Assembly (NCBI GenBank): GCA_007988745.1
Contig: BJUT01000027.1
Span: 1 to 53,620, forward strand
Reading direction: 5' to 3'
DNA length: 53,620 nucleotides
Source: Pseudoalteromonas atlantica
Lineage (GTDB): Bacteria; Pseudomonadota; Gammaproteobacteria; Enterobacterales; Alteromonadaceae
The notes below the pieces were generated by a model. It was not told the DNA's origin and made no database searches. It saw nothing but the letters and a program-made list of their open reading frames with translations. The first letter of the stretch is position 1, and each line of letters begins with the position of its first letter. This document shows positions 1 through 8,815 of this stretch, piece after piece. Position numbers and translations under genes: made by a program.

Positions 1-12
1 TGCTGTGTTATC

Positions 13-46
13 GCCTATTTATGTGGAATAACCACACTTCATAGGC
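13..46. repeat. Structured non-coding stretch at window edge (nested inverted repeat)
   Basis: GCCTAT (13-18) pairs with ATAGGC (41-46), and inside it TGTGG (22-26) pairs with CCACA (32-36) around a 5-base loop. The surrounding bases 1-120 have no convincing ORF. On the minus strand the stretch has the look of a mobile-element end or small repeated element, but that is only an impression; no transposase is visible. Confidence 0.4.
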
Positions 47-124
47 TCTGTCTTGCCTAAAAACCAAACATGCTGCTGCAAATTCAACCATCAAAGTTCA
101 ACACGCCCTCGAAACATAAACACT

Positions 125-152
125 AAAAACCCAAGCACAGGCTTGGGTTTTT
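125..152. terminator. Rho-independent terminator, bidirectional type
   Basis: A 12-base stem (125-136 with 141-152) around the loop ACAG, core CCCAAGC/GCTTGGG, with an A run on one side and a T run on the other. It lies just past the stop of the minus-strand TcpQ-like gene and could also end a gene to the left of the window. Confidence 0.85.
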
Positions 153-182
153 ATTATGTATGGGGTTGGTTTATTTACGCTG

Positions 183-755
183 CTAAGTATTAAGCTTTAA
201 ACAATTGCTGCGCACAAATTCAGAGGGCAGCTCAGTGATCACCGCTGCGCGCTGTTTGTGGCAAAGGTAGGTATACACTTCGTATTCAAAGTCATCATTA
301 ATTGCGCGGCCAACTTGATAAAGCGCTGATGTAAAACTGCTATCAACCCTAAAATGATCTTTTACAACGTAATCTTTACTCAAATACCAATATAATTGAA
401 TACCTTCGCTTTTAGCGTATTGGTTAAGTACGTCTTTTAACGTTGAGCCGTTTTCAAAGCGTCTTGGTGCACTTGTTCCTGTCCAGCTAGCAGGCATGGG
501 GTCAACGGCTCTGCCGCGCTCTGCTAAAACACGATCAAGTGTTTGCTCGGGCTTTTTAAGTTGTAATACAAACTTATCGCGCTCCCTATCGGATTTAACT
601 TGGTTACGGATAGACGAATAAAAGCGAGAAAGCCCCTCGGCAGCTGCGTTTTTACTCTCTTTTATGTCAAACAATGGACCCGTACCAACTAACACATAGG
701 TAGCTAGTAAGATTAATGCAACTGCTAGTATTAAATGCTTAACCCAAAACCACAT
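183..755 (-). CDS. TcpQ-like C-terminal domain protein, inner-membrane anchored
   Basis: This is a 190-residue protein with one N-terminal hydrophobic segment (about residues 5-25) and no obvious signal-cleavage site, so it is probably a bitopic inner-membrane protein facing the periplasm. The central part (about 25-75) is charged. The C-terminal half (about 95-175, from the phrase GSTLKDVLNQYAKSEGIQLY) resembles the TcpQ/PilL-type domain, which is found in pilus and secretion-associated proteins and is related to secretin N-domains. No pilus genes are nearby, so its job is unknown. It lies 38 bases downstream of lpxL on the same strand and may share its transcript. The domain call comes from sequence feel and was not searched. 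Confidence 0.6.
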   Translation of the reverse strand: MWFWVKHLILAVALILLATYVLVGTGPLFDIKESKNAAAEGLSRFYSSIRNQVKSDRERDKFVLQLKKPEQTLDRVLAERGRAVDPMPASWTGTSAPRRFENGSTLKDVLNQYAKSEGIQLYWYLSKDYVVKDHFRVDSSFTSALYQVGRAINDDFEYEVYTYLCHKQRAAVITELPSEFVRSNCLKLNT

Positions 756-793
756 AACTCATGCTCATTTATTATCATTATTTATTTATACCA

Positions 794-1723
794 CTACTTT
801 TTATAAAAAGAAGGGGTATTTTTATCAGGGCGTGTTTTAAAACGGCGGTGCAGCCACATGTATTGCTCAGGCGCTGCGTTAATTGATTGCTCAACGCGCT
901 GATTTACACGTGTTACATCTGCTTTATCATCGCCGCTTGGGAAATTTTCAAGCTCAGGTACAATTTCTAAATGGTATTTACCGTGCTCATCACGACGACT
1001 AATTAGGCTCATGGTTTCGCAGTGTTTACTTGCTGCAAACAGTAATGTACCTGTAGTTGTTGCTGTATCTGGTACTGCGTAAAAAGGCACAAATTCACAG
1101 CGGTTACGGCCGTAGTCTTGGTCGGGTAGGTAATAACACACCTTTTTATTTTTTAGTGACTTTAACAAGCCTTTTACGTCTTTTCGTCCAATTAAATACT
1201 CGTTAGAACGAAGACGGCCATTGGTTGTAAAGTATTCCATGAGTGCATTGTTGTGTGGGCGGTAAAACCCCAGCCCTTGGCATTTAGTGCCCATAACACG
1301 ACTCGCCATTTCTAAGTGTAAAATATGCGGCACCAATAGCAATACGCCTTTACCTTGAGCCTGCACGCGCTCAAAGTGCTCTAATCCTTTAATAGAGCCA
1401 TACGCTTTTTTAACGCGCCACTGCGGCCACCACCAGGCCATGCCAGTTTCAACCATGGCAATTCCGGTGTTTTCCATGTTTTTTAGCACAAGCTGTTGTT
1501 GCTCGGCTTCGCTCATATCAGGAAAACACAGCTTTATATTAACCTCGGCAATATGGCGACGACGTTTCATAAATTTGTGTACTAAGCGCCCTAATAACTT
1601 ACCTAAGCTAAGCTGAATTTTTTGTGGCAACCACGAAATCAAATACAAAAAGAAAACGCCAATCCACGTTAGCCAATAACGAGGGCCTAAAAACGAGGCT
1701 TTAAAAGGAGATGAGGTGACCAC
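794..1723 (-). CDS. lpxL: Lipid A biosynthesis lauroyl/palmitoleoyl acyltransferase, LpxL/LpxP type
   Basis: The enzyme transfers a secondary acyl chain from acyl-ACP to Kdo2-lipid IVA at the cytoplasmic face of the inner membrane. The protein is 309 residues, normal for the family. It has an N-terminal hydrophobic helix (about 16-33), the catalytic HX4E motif at His133 to Glu138, and the family-typical phrases RLRSNEYLIGRKDVKG and APEQYMWLHRRFKTRP. These phrases and the N-terminal LGPRYWLTW fit LpxL/LpxP better than LpxM. The start is GTG at 1723, with a GAGAG Shine-Dalgarno about 7 bases upstream. Which acyl chain it uses cannot be read from the sequence. Confidence 0.93.
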   Translation of the reverse strand: MVTSSPFKASFLGPRYWLTWIGVFFLYLISWLPQKIQLSLGKLLGRLVHKFMKRRRHIAEVNIKLCFPDMSEAEQQQLVLKNMENTGIAMVETGMAWWWPQWRVKKAYGSIKGLEHFERVQAQGKGVLLLVPHILHLEMASRVMGTKCQGLGFYRPHNNALMEYFTTNGRLRSNEYLIGRKDVKGLLKSLKNKKVCYYLPDQDYGRNRCEFVPFYAVPDTATTTGTLLFAASKHCETMSLISRRDEHGKYHLEIVPELENFPSGDDKADVTRVNQRVEQSINAAPEQYMWLHRRFKTRPDKNTPSFYKK

Positions 1724-1778
1724 AAAATACTCTCTAAAATAAAAACGCTAGTTTAACGCTTAGTGTTATAAAATACAA

Positions 1779-1800
1779 AAAGCCAGCAATGGCTGGCTTT
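1779..1800 (-). terminator. Rho-independent terminator of tolC
   Basis: The stem AAAGCCAGC (1779-1787) pairs with GCTGGCTTT (1792-1800) around the loop AATG. On the minus strand it is followed by a T-rich run. It lies 20 bases past the tolC stop. Confidence 0.85.
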
Positions 1801-1820
1801 AAACGCTACTTTTTAACTTA

Positions 1821-3176
1821 TTAGGCTTTTTTTAAGCCTTGGTTAATACCCAGTAAATCGGCACTTGTTAGTGTACCTGCAGCTTGCTTTAAGCGAAGCG
1901 TAGATAACACGTAACGATAGCGTACATCAGCTAGGTTTCGTTTTGCATCGTACAGGTTTTGCGTGCTTACAAGCACATCAACAATAGTACGCGTGCCTAC
2001 TTCAAAGCCAGCTTCTGTTGCTTTAAGCGCACTTTGCGCTGATACCACAGCTTGCTCTAGAGCTTTGTAAGTCGCGATGTCTGATACAACCTGGTTGTAT
2101 GAGGTAATAACGGTACGCGTTACGGCGCGGTAATTTGTTTCGTAATCTTGGCTGGCTGAAACATAAAACGCACGGGCTTGTTTAGTTGCAGCTACGGTTG
2201 CGCCGCCTGTGTACAGAGGAACACTTAAATTAACGGCAACCGATGTTGAGTCGGCACGTGGTTGGTCGTTAAAGCTTAAACCATTTATATTTTGGTCAGT
2301 TAAAGAATCACCGTAGCTGGCATCAAGTGTTAGCTTTGGGTAGTGGCCAGCTTTAGCAAGCGTGATCTGATCCTTAGCAATATCAACCGTGACTTTAGCC
2401 ACTTGTAAACTGATATTATTGTTCTCAGCTACTTTTACAAAGTCAGTCGGTTTTTTAACCGGTTTTACTGTTGAAAATGTTTCGGTGTTTAAAAAATCAA
2501 GTTTTGCGTGGTACTTACCGGTTATTTCACGCAGTTGCTCGCGTGCGGTTTCAACGGCATTACTGGCAATAATTTCTTGTGCTACTGAGTTATCGTATTG
2601 TGCTTGCGCTTCGTGAACATCTGTAATTGCTGTAAGGCCAACTGCGTAGCGCTGTTTGGTTTGCTCTAACTGGCGTTCAATGGCACGCTTTTCGGCTTGC
2701 ACAAATTCAAGGTTATCAATGGCGCTTAATACGTTAAAATAGCCTTCAGCAACGCGCACAATTAAGTTTTGTTTTGCGTTATCGTATTGCGCATTGGCTT
2801 GCAGCGCTTGTTTTTCGGCAATATCGAGTGTATTCCATGCGCCTAAGTCGAATAAGGTTTGGCTTAAACTAACACCACGCGTGAATTGGTCGGTATCGCT
2901 GTTTATTTTAACTTGGTCAGCTAAATTACCGACGCTTTGAAAAGAGGTAGAATCGCTTTTTTCATAGCCCATGCTTACGCCAATTTGCGGCAGTAATGCA
3001 CTCATTGCTAAATCGCTCTCGTAAGATTGCGCATCTGCTTGGGCTTTTGCTTTTAAAACGGTGGGATCGTTAGCAGTAGCAATTTCAAAAACTTGCATTA
3101 AATCTTCAGCACTTGCTGTGGTTGTGCCTAATGCGCACGACAAACTAACGAGCGCTGCAAGGATGTTCTTTTTCAT
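1821..3176 (-). CDS. tolC: Outer-membrane efflux channel TolC
   Basis: TolC is the outer-membrane exit duct for tripartite drug efflux pumps and type I secretion. The protein is 451 residues with a Sec signal peptide ending near ASA at 22-24 (mature start EDLMQVFEIA). It has the two OEP repeats expected of the family, each rich in coiled-coil heptads: about 30-225 and 245-440, the second containing the NLSVPLYTGG and GTRTIVDVLVSTQNLYDAKRNLADVRY signatures. The ATG start has AAGGAC upstream. It is divergent from nudF, the same pairing as in enterobacteria, with a 141-base shared intergenic region. The two genes it needs for a complete pump are not in the window. Confidence 0.96.
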   Translation of the reverse strand: MKKNILAALVSLSCALGTTTASAEDLMQVFEIATANDPTVLKAKAQADAQSYESDLAMSALLPQIGVSMGYEKSDSTSFQSVGNLADQVKINSDTDQFTRGVSLSQTLFDLGAWNTLDIAEKQALQANAQYDNAKQNLIVRVAEGYFNVLSAIDNLEFVQAEKRAIERQLEQTKQRYAVGLTAITDVHEAQAQYDNSVAQEIIASNAVETAREQLREITGKYHAKLDFLNTETFSTVKPVKKPTDFVKVAENNNISLQVAKVTVDIAKDQITLAKAGHYPKLTLDASYGDSLTDQNINGLSFNDQPRADSTSVAVNLSVPLYTGGATVAATKQARAFYVSASQDYETNYRAVTRTVITSYNQVVSDIATYKALEQAVVSAQSALKATEAGFEVGTRTIVDVLVSTQNLYDAKRNLADVRYRYVLSTLRLKQAAGTLTSADLLGINQGLKKA

Positions 3177-3317
3177 GTTAGGTTCAGTCCTTAGACAAAT
3201 TTTGTACTAAAAGCATGGTAACGTGTTTTGCTTAATAACTAAAAAAGAAATTAGTAAAACTGTATGTTCAAATGTAACAGAATATATTAACAAACTTTAA
3301 TCGTTTAAATAAGCGGG

Positions 3318-3953
3318 ATGTATAATATGGCAGATAAAAGCTTGGTTCAATTTACACATAAAGATGTGAGCTTAAAAGCAGTTAAAAGTCTGTATAATGG
3401 CTTTTTTAAGGTGGATATGTATGAGTTTGAGCATAGCCTGTTTAATGGTGGTACATCGCAACTTATAAAGCGCGAAATACTAGAGCGGGGCGATGCAATC
3501 GCTGTTCTACCTTATGATGTAACTACGCAAAGTGTACTTTTAATAGAGCAAATACGTATTGGCGCTATTAACAGCAAACACTCGCCCTGGCTGCTAGAAT
3601 GTATTGCCGGTATGACCGATGGCAGTACCGATTACGAAGGGGTGGTAAAAAAAGAAGCCTATGAAGAGGCTGGGCTTGAGCTTACTGACCTTGAATTTAT
3701 GCTCTCTTACCTTTCAAGTCCGGGCGGTACCACTGAGCGCTTACATTTATACTTAGCACGGGCAGATTTAAGCCAAGTACAAAGTGGTGTATATGGCCTT
3801 GAAAGCGAAGGTGAAGACATTAAAACCCATATTTTAAGCCTTGATGATGCGCTTTCGCGCCTCAATAACGGTGAAATAGATAACGCGGCAACGGTAATCT
3901 GTTTACAGTGGTTGGCGTTAAATCGTGAAAAAATAAGCAGTAAGTGGACATAA
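3318..3953 (+). CDS. nudF: ADP-ribose pyrophosphatase (Nudix hydrolase)
   Basis: The enzyme hydrolyses ADP-ribose to AMP and ribose-5-phosphate in the cytoplasm. It is 211 residues and collinear with E. coli NudF: LLIEQIRIGA, then WLLECIAGM, then a Nudix box at about 98-120, then LSSPGGTTERL. The Nudix box is slightly off consensus. The first Glu of GX5EX7REUXEEXGU is Thr104 and the Arg is Lys, while the metal-binding EE (116-117) is intact. The start is uncertain: ATG at 3318 or 3327 both fit, and neither has a strong ribosome binding site. It heads a plus-strand run with yqiB, cpdA, yqiA and parE, as in E. coli. Confidence 0.94.
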   Translation: MYNMADKSLVQFTHKDVSLKAVKSLYNGFFKVDMYEFEHSLFNGGTSQLIKREILERGDAIAVLPYDVTTQSVLLIEQIRIGAINSKHSPWLLECIAGMTDGSTDYEGVVKKEAYEEAGLELTDLEFMLSYLSSPGGTTERLHLYLARADLSQVQSGVYGLESEGEDIKTHILSLDDALSRLNNGEIDNAATVICLQWLALNREKISSKWT

Positions 3954-3979
3954 TTTTAACTTTTTAATACGGCGGTACT

Positions 3980-4438
3980 TTGACAGCACTTTTAGCAACC
4001 CAACGATATATTCAGAGTCTCCCAAAGTACATGACGCTTTGCGAGCATAATTACGTACGTCTTTCAAAACTATTACCTAAAGAGCGCAGCGCTAATAGTG
4101 TGCGTAAAGTTAAATTAGGTCATAGTGAATTTGCCATTATCATTGACGATAGTGCTAAGTACACACTGGATATTTCTATCAAACAGCTAACAGGGATGGT
4201 TAAAGGCGTTTCTCCTTTGTATTTAACAGTCAGGCTTTATCAAGATGCAAAAGTGGCTGAAATTATTCACCACGATTACCATCAACGGATAAAGCCATCT
4301 TATGGTTATCCAAATCCTAAAATGCACCAAAAAGATGAAAAGTATCAACTTAATGCATTTTTATATGACTGGTTAGTAGCCTGTGTAGAGCATGGCCGAG
4401 CAGTACTAAACTGGGATATAAACAATGGCTTGGTTTGA
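3980..4438 (+). CDS. yqiB: DUF1249 protein YqiB
   Basis: This is a 152-residue cytoplasmic protein of unknown biochemical function, recognised by its alignment with E. coli YqiB: an early MTLCEHNYVRLSKLLP block, a central LTVRLYQDAKVAEI, and a C-terminal YGYPNPKMHQKDEKYQLNAF block. The start used is TTG at 3980 with a GGCGG-like sequence just upstream. A later ATG at 4031 would cut off the first 17 residues and leave a shorter N-terminus than E. coli has. It overlaps cpdA by 14 bases, which implies translational coupling and a shared operon. Confidence 0.88.
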   Translation: MTALLATQRYIQSLPKYMTLCEHNYVRLSKLLPKERSANSVRKVKLGHSEFAIIIDDSAKYTLDISIKQLTGMVKGVSPLYLTVRLYQDAKVAEIIHHDYHQRIKPSYGYPNPKMHQKDEKYQLNAFLYDWLVACVEHGRAVLNWDINNGLV

Positions 4439-5210
4439 TGAGCATTATCACTTTAACCGCTCATCGCTGCGTGTTGCGCATATAACCGATAGCCATTTAT
4501 TTGCCGACCCTAACGCAGAGTACTTTAACGTAAACACCGCCGCGCATTTTGCACAAGCATTAGCGCACATGGCCACGCAGTCATTAGATGCGGTTATATT
4601 TGGTGGTGATTTAACACAAGATCATAGTTTTGAATCTTATTTATTATTTGCCGAGCTTATTAATAACGCTGATTTGACCTGCCCAGTATTTTGGGTACCA
4701 GGCAATCATGATGAGATTGCCATGCTTAATCGCATCAGTGGTGGGCAAATAGTGTCAGCTAAACGCATAATCGCACAAGGATTTGAGCTGCTACTTATAA
4801 ATTCAAAAGGCCCTACACCTGCAGGGTGGGTGTCTAGTGAGCACTTAAATGAAATCGCGGATTGTTTAGCAAGTTCGCAATCACAGCATGTGGTGTTTTG
4901 TCATCACAACCCGCTTGCTATTAATGGCTATCTTGATAAACACATGCTTGAAAACGGCCCGCAATTATTAAACGTGTTAGTTAATAGTGCTAATGTAGCG
5001 GCGTTGCTGCACGGTCATGTGCATAATCACTATACGCAAACTTTTAGAGAGCTGAGTATTTATGCAACGCCCGCCAGTTCGGTGCAATTTACAAAAAATT
5101 GCCCGCAATGGCAGCAAGAAAACCACGGCCCCGCTTATCGAATGTTGCATTTAACTACACAGGACAATGCTTTAACAGTTAAAACGGATGTTGTATGGTT
5201 AAACGCGTAA
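4425..5210 (+). CDS. cpdA: 3',5'-cyclic AMP phosphodiesterase CpdA (Icc)
   Basis: CpdA hydrolyses cAMP to AMP and so tunes CRP signalling. The 261-residue protein has the complete class III metallophosphoesterase set: Asp22-x-His24, GGD at 60-62, GNHD at 93-96, His160-His161, and GHVH at 197-200. These residues form the dinuclear metal site. It overlaps yqiB by 14 bases and yqiA by 16 bases, so the three genes look translationally coupled. This order is the same as in E. coli and supports the specific name over a generic metallophosphoesterase. Confidence 0.95.
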   Translation: MAWFDEHYHFNRSSLRVAHITDSHLFADPNAEYFNVNTAAHFAQALAHMATQSLDAVIFGGDLTQDHSFESYLLFAELINNADLTCPVFWVPGNHDEIAMLNRISGGQIVSAKRIIAQGFELLLINSKGPTPAGWVSSEHLNEIADCLASSQSQHVVFCHHNPLAINGYLDKHMLENGPQLLNVLVNSANVAALLHGHVHNHYTQTFRELSIYATPASSVQFTKNCPQWQQENHGPAYRMLHLTTQDNALTVKTDVVWLNA

Positions 5211-5764
5211 TTTATATTCATGGCTTTAATAGTTCTGAAAAATCATATAAAGCTGTGCGCTTTGGCGAGCTTATGGCAAACTATGACGTTGACTATTGCG
5301 TACCGCGTTTAAATCACGAGCCCTTACAAGCTATTTTACAGCTTGAGCATTTATTAACGCCAGATACCGCGTTACTTGGGAGCTCACTAGGTGGGTTTTA
5401 TGCCACCTACTTGTCGCAGCGTTATAACCTGCGAGCAGCATTAATAAACCCAGCAGTAGCACCATTTAACTTATTAGCGCCGCTTATTGGCCACAATTAT
5501 AATCCGTATCAAGATTATCATTATGAGTTAAATACCAGCCACATGGATGCTTTAAAAGCATTGTATGTGCCTAAATTAACATCCCCCGAATTGCTCTATT
5601 TGTTGCAGCAAACGGGAGATGAAGTGTTAAATTATCAACACGCAGTAAATTATTTTTCACAATGCAAACAGTTAGTTGAGTTTGGTGGCGATCACAGCTT
5701 TGTTGGTTTTGAACGCACCTTAGATAGTATTGTAGAGTTTCTTAAATTACCTAAAACAAATTAG
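5195..5764 (+). CDS. yqiA: Alpha/beta-hydrolase esterase YqiA
   Basis: This is a small 189-residue alpha/beta-hydrolase. The YIHGFNSSEKS oxyanion region is at 7-17, the nucleophile elbow G-S-S64-L-G is at 62-66, and a late GGDHSF supplies the likely catalytic His. E. coli YqiA is an esterase on short acyl esters; the physiological substrate is unknown. The gene sits in the conserved cpdA-yqiA-parE order, overlapping cpdA by 16 bases and ending 26 bases before parE. Confidence 0.9.
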   Translation: MVKRVIYIHGFNSSEKSYKAVRFGELMANYDVDYCVPRLNHEPLQAILQLEHLLTPDTALLGSSLGGFYATYLSQRYNLRAALINPAVAPFNLLAPLIGHNYNPYQDYHYELNTSHMDALKALYVPKLTSPELLYLLQQTGDEVLNYQHAVNYFSQCKQLVEFGGDHSFVGFERTLDSIVEFLKLPKTN

Positions 5765-5790
5765 CCTAAGCGCATATAAAGATAAAAATT

Positions 5791-7680
5791 ATGAGTCAGC
5801 AAAATTATAACGCCGAAGCCATTGAGGTTCTCAATGGATTAGAGCCGGTAAAACGCCGCCCTGGTATGTATACCGACACGGTACGTCCAAACCATTTAGG
5901 CCAAGAGGTTATCGATAACAGTGTCGATGAAGCCATGGCGGGCCATGCCACTAAAATTGATGTGATCTTACACGAAGATAACTCTCTTGAAGTTATAGAC
6001 GATGGCCGTGGTATGCCTATAGATATTCACCCTGAGGAAGGTATTCCTGGGGTGGAGCTGATTTTTACCAAGCTGCATGCAGGTGGTAAATTCTCTAACA
6101 AAAACTATCAGTTTTCGGGCGGTTTACACGGGGTAGGTATTTCGGTTGTAAATGCGTTATCGCACCGTGTTGAAGTAACGGTAAGGCGCGACGCTCAACA
6201 ATTTAGAATGGCCTTTGAAAACGGCGATAAAGTTGAAGACTTAAATGTAATTGGCACTGTTGGTAAGCGCAACACCGGTACAACCGTTCGATTTTGGCCC
6301 GATGCGAGTTACTTTGACTCAGCTAACTTTTCAATTACTAAATTAAACCACCTATTAAAAGCTAAAGCGGTTTTATGCCCAGGCTTGCGCATTAAGTTTG
6401 TTAATAAGCAAACTAAAGAAACTCAAGAATGGTTTTACGAAACAGGCTTAAAGGATTACTTAATTGAAGCTGTTAAAGGCTTTGAAGTACTGCCAAAAGA
6501 CCCATTTGTAGGCGAGTTTTCAAGCTCGATTGAAGGGGCTGATTGGGCTGTTGTATGGCAACCAGAAGGCGGCGAGTCGATTGCGGAGAGCTATGTAAAC
6601 CTTATTCCTACCGCACAAGGTGGTACACACGTAAATGGTTTGCGCCAAGGCTTACTTGAAGCAATGCGCGAATTTTGTGAATTTAGAAACTTATTACCGC
6701 GTGGCGTAAAGCTTACCCCAGATGATATTTGGGAGCGCTGTAGCTATGTGTTATCGGTAAAAATGCAAGACCCACAATTTGCTGGTCAAACGAAAGAAAA
6801 GCTTTCTTCTCGCTCATGTGCAGCGTTTGTATCGGGTGTGGTTAAAGACTCATTTAGCTTATGGTTAAACGAGCACACTGATACTGCAGAATTGCTTGCA
6901 GAACTGTGTATTTCAAATGCACAGCGCCGATTGCGAGCGGCTAAAAAAGTAGTGCGTAAACGCGTCACCTCAGGCCCAGCGTTACCCGGTAAACTAACCG
7001 ACTGTAGTGCCGCCGATAACGACCGTACAGAACTATTTTTGGTAGAGGGTGACTCAGCAGGTGGCTCGGCTAAGCAGGCGCGCGATCGTGAGTTTCAGGC
7101 AATAATGCCACTGCGCGGTAAAATTTTGAATACGTGGGAAGTTGAATCAGGGCAAATATTAGCCTCGCAAGAGGTGCATGATATTTCGGTGGCGCTGGGT
7201 ATTGACCCAGACTCAACTGATTTAACCGGCCTGCGTTATAATAAAATTTGTATATTGGCCGATGCTGACTCGGATGGACTACACATTGCCACCTTATTGT
7301 GTGCTTTGTTTGTGCGTCATTTTCCGCAACTGGTTAAAACAGGACATGTATACGTAGCTATGCCACCACTGTTTAGAATCGACATTGGTAAAGAGGTGTA
7401 TTACGCCCTCGATGAAGATGAAAAAACAGGTATTTTGGCCCGCATAGAAGCAGAGAAAAAACGCGGTAAAGTAAACGTGCAACGATTTAAAGGGCTGGGC
7501 GAAATGAACCCGCTGCAGCTGCGCGAAACGACAATGGACCCAAATACTCGCCGCTTAGTGCAACTCACGCTAGATGAAGAAGAGCAAACATTAGAAATGA
7601 TGGATATGCTACTTGCTAAAAAGCGCTCGTCAGACAGACGCCAGTGGCTAGAAGATCACGGTAATAAAGCACAGGTATAA
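5791..7680 (+). CDS. parE: DNA topoisomerase IV subunit B
   Basis: ParE is the ATPase subunit of topoisomerase IV, which decatenates daughter chromosomes with ParC. At 629 residues it has normal length. The GHKL ATPase domain is N-terminal (NSVDEAMAG, then DDGRGMP, then GGLHGVGISVVNALS). The transducer follows, then the TOPRIM domain with EGDSAGGSAKQARDR and DADSDGLHI, and finally the RFKGLGEMNP motif. The short C-terminus identifies ParE rather than GyrB, which carries an extra insert in proteobacteria. It is separated from parC by one inserted gene on the same strand. Confidence 0.97.
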   Translation: MSQQNYNAEAIEVLNGLEPVKRRPGMYTDTVRPNHLGQEVIDNSVDEAMAGHATKIDVILHEDNSLEVIDDGRGMPIDIHPEEGIPGVELIFTKLHAGGKFSNKNYQFSGGLHGVGISVVNALSHRVEVTVRRDAQQFRMAFENGDKVEDLNVIGTVGKRNTGTTVRFWPDASYFDSANFSITKLNHLLKAKAVLCPGLRIKFVNKQTKETQEWFYETGLKDYLIEAVKGFEVLPKDPFVGEFSSSIEGADWAVVWQPEGGESIAESYVNLIPTAQGGTHVNGLRQGLLEAMREFCEFRNLLPRGVKLTPDDIWERCSYVLSVKMQDPQFAGQTKEKLSSRSCAAFVSGVVKDSFSLWLNEHTDTAELLAELCISNAQRRLRAAKKVVRKRVTSGPALPGKLTDCSAADNDRTELFLVEGDSAGGSAKQARDREFQAIMPLRGKILNTWEVESGQILASQEVHDISVALGIDPDSTDLTGLRYNKICILADADSDGLHIATLLCALFVRHFPQLVKTGHVYVAMPPLFRIDIGKEVYYALDEDEKTGILARIEAEKKRGKVNVQRFKGLGEMNPLQLRETTMDPNTRRLVQLTLDEEEQTLEMMDMLLAKKRSSDRRQWLEDHGNKAQV

Positions 7681-7710
7681 TAGGCTTGTGTTTAACACTT
7701 GGAGAGGCAA

Positions 7711-8805
7711 ATGAATAAAATACTAGGAAGTTTATTATTGCTTGGCTTAACAACAGCCCCAGCAATGGCAAAAGACATACTAGACAAACTCACCGTAGCA
7801 CCAGGGTTTGAGGTAAGCTTATTTGCTGATGATGTTGAAAATGCACGCCAAATAGCAGTATCAAAAAAAGGCATTGTTTACGCAGGTTCGCGCAAAGCAG
7901 GAAATGTGTATGCGTTAATCGATCATAACAGTGATGGCGTAGCAGATAAAAAAATGGTGATTGCTGAGGGGCTAAACATGCCCTCTGGTTTAGCAATTAA
8001 AGATGGCGACTTATACGTAGGTGAAGTACACCGTATTATTCGCTTTAAAAACGTAGACACGCAGTTAAAAGACCCTAAATTTGACGTAGTTTACAACGCG
8101 TTGCCATCGGATCGTCACCACGGGTGGAAGTTTTTACGCTTTGCACCCACCGGAGAGCTTATTATTCCGGTTGGTGTTCCGTGTAATATATGCGCCGAAG
8201 ATGAGCGTTACGGGCGTATTTTTGCACTTGATGTAGAAACCAAACAAATTAAAACAATAGCCCAAGGGGTACGCAACTCAGTGGGGTTTGACTTTCATCC
8301 AAGCACGCAAGCATTATGGTTTAGTGATAATGGCCGCGACATGATGGGTGATGATATTCCACCTGATGAAATTAACCGCGTAAGTAAAGAAAATGAGCAC
8401 TTTGGTTTTCCTTACGTTCACGCCGGTGCCATTGCAGATCCTGAGTTTGGTAAAGGTAAAAACATTAGTGACTACAGCCCGCCAGCGCTTGCGCTAGGTG
8501 CTCACGTTGCGCCCCTTGGTATTCATTTTTATACCGGTAAACAGTTCCCGGGCTCTTACAAAGAGCAGCTATTTGTTGCTGAACATGGCTCGTGGAATCG
8601 TACTAAAAAATCAGGTTATAAAGTGGCTGTAGCCAATGTAGAGCAAGGGCGTATTACTAAATACACGCCATTTATTACCGGCTTTATGCATAACGAAACA
8701 ACCTTTGGACGCCCAGTTGCATTTGCACAATTAAATGACGGCAGTCTGCTAATAAGCGACGATTACGCAAACGTGATCTACCGCGTAAGCTATAAGAAAA
8801 ACTAG
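7711..8805 (+). CDS. Periplasmic sorbosone-dehydrogenase-like beta-propeller protein
   Basis: The 364-residue protein has a Sec signal peptide (cleavage after about residue 20, APAMA/KDIL) followed by a six-bladed beta-propeller of the glucose/sorbosone dehydrogenase superfamily. Recurrent blade phrases are visible: GLNMPSGLAIKDGDLYVGEV, RHHGWKFLRFAPTGELIIPV, GVRNSVGFDFHPSTQALWF and FVAEHGSWNR. Members are annotated as PQQ-dependent sugar dehydrogenases, but PQQ binding and substrate are not shown here. The PCNIC pair is a family feature and not a haem c site, since no His follows. The start is ATG 7711, with GGAGAGG at 7701-7707; an upstream in-frame TTG lies before that site. It sits 30 bases after parE and 10 before parC, so it is probably cotranscribed with topoisomerase IV genes. 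Confidence 0.85.
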   Translation: MNKILGSLLLLGLTTAPAMAKDILDKLTVAPGFEVSLFADDVENARQIAVSKKGIVYAGSRKAGNVYALIDHNSDGVADKKMVIAEGLNMPSGLAIKDGDLYVGEVHRIIRFKNVDTQLKDPKFDVVYNALPSDRHHGWKFLRFAPTGELIIPVGVPCNICAEDERYGRIFALDVETKQIKTIAQGVRNSVGFDFHPSTQALWFSDNGRDMMGDDIPPDEINRVSKENEHFGFPYVHAGAIADPEFGKGKNISDYSPPALALGAHVAPLGIHFYTGKQFPGSYKEQLFVAEHGSWNRTKKSGYKVAVANVEQGRITKYTPFITGFMHNETTFGRPVAFAQLNDGSLLISDDYANVIYRVSYKKN

Positions 8806-8815
8806 GTAAGCTTTA

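Noticed and set aside
8176..8190. Possible haem c site in the sorbosone-dehydrogenase-like protein
   Set aside because: The CNIC pair is not followed by His, so there is no CXXCH motif.
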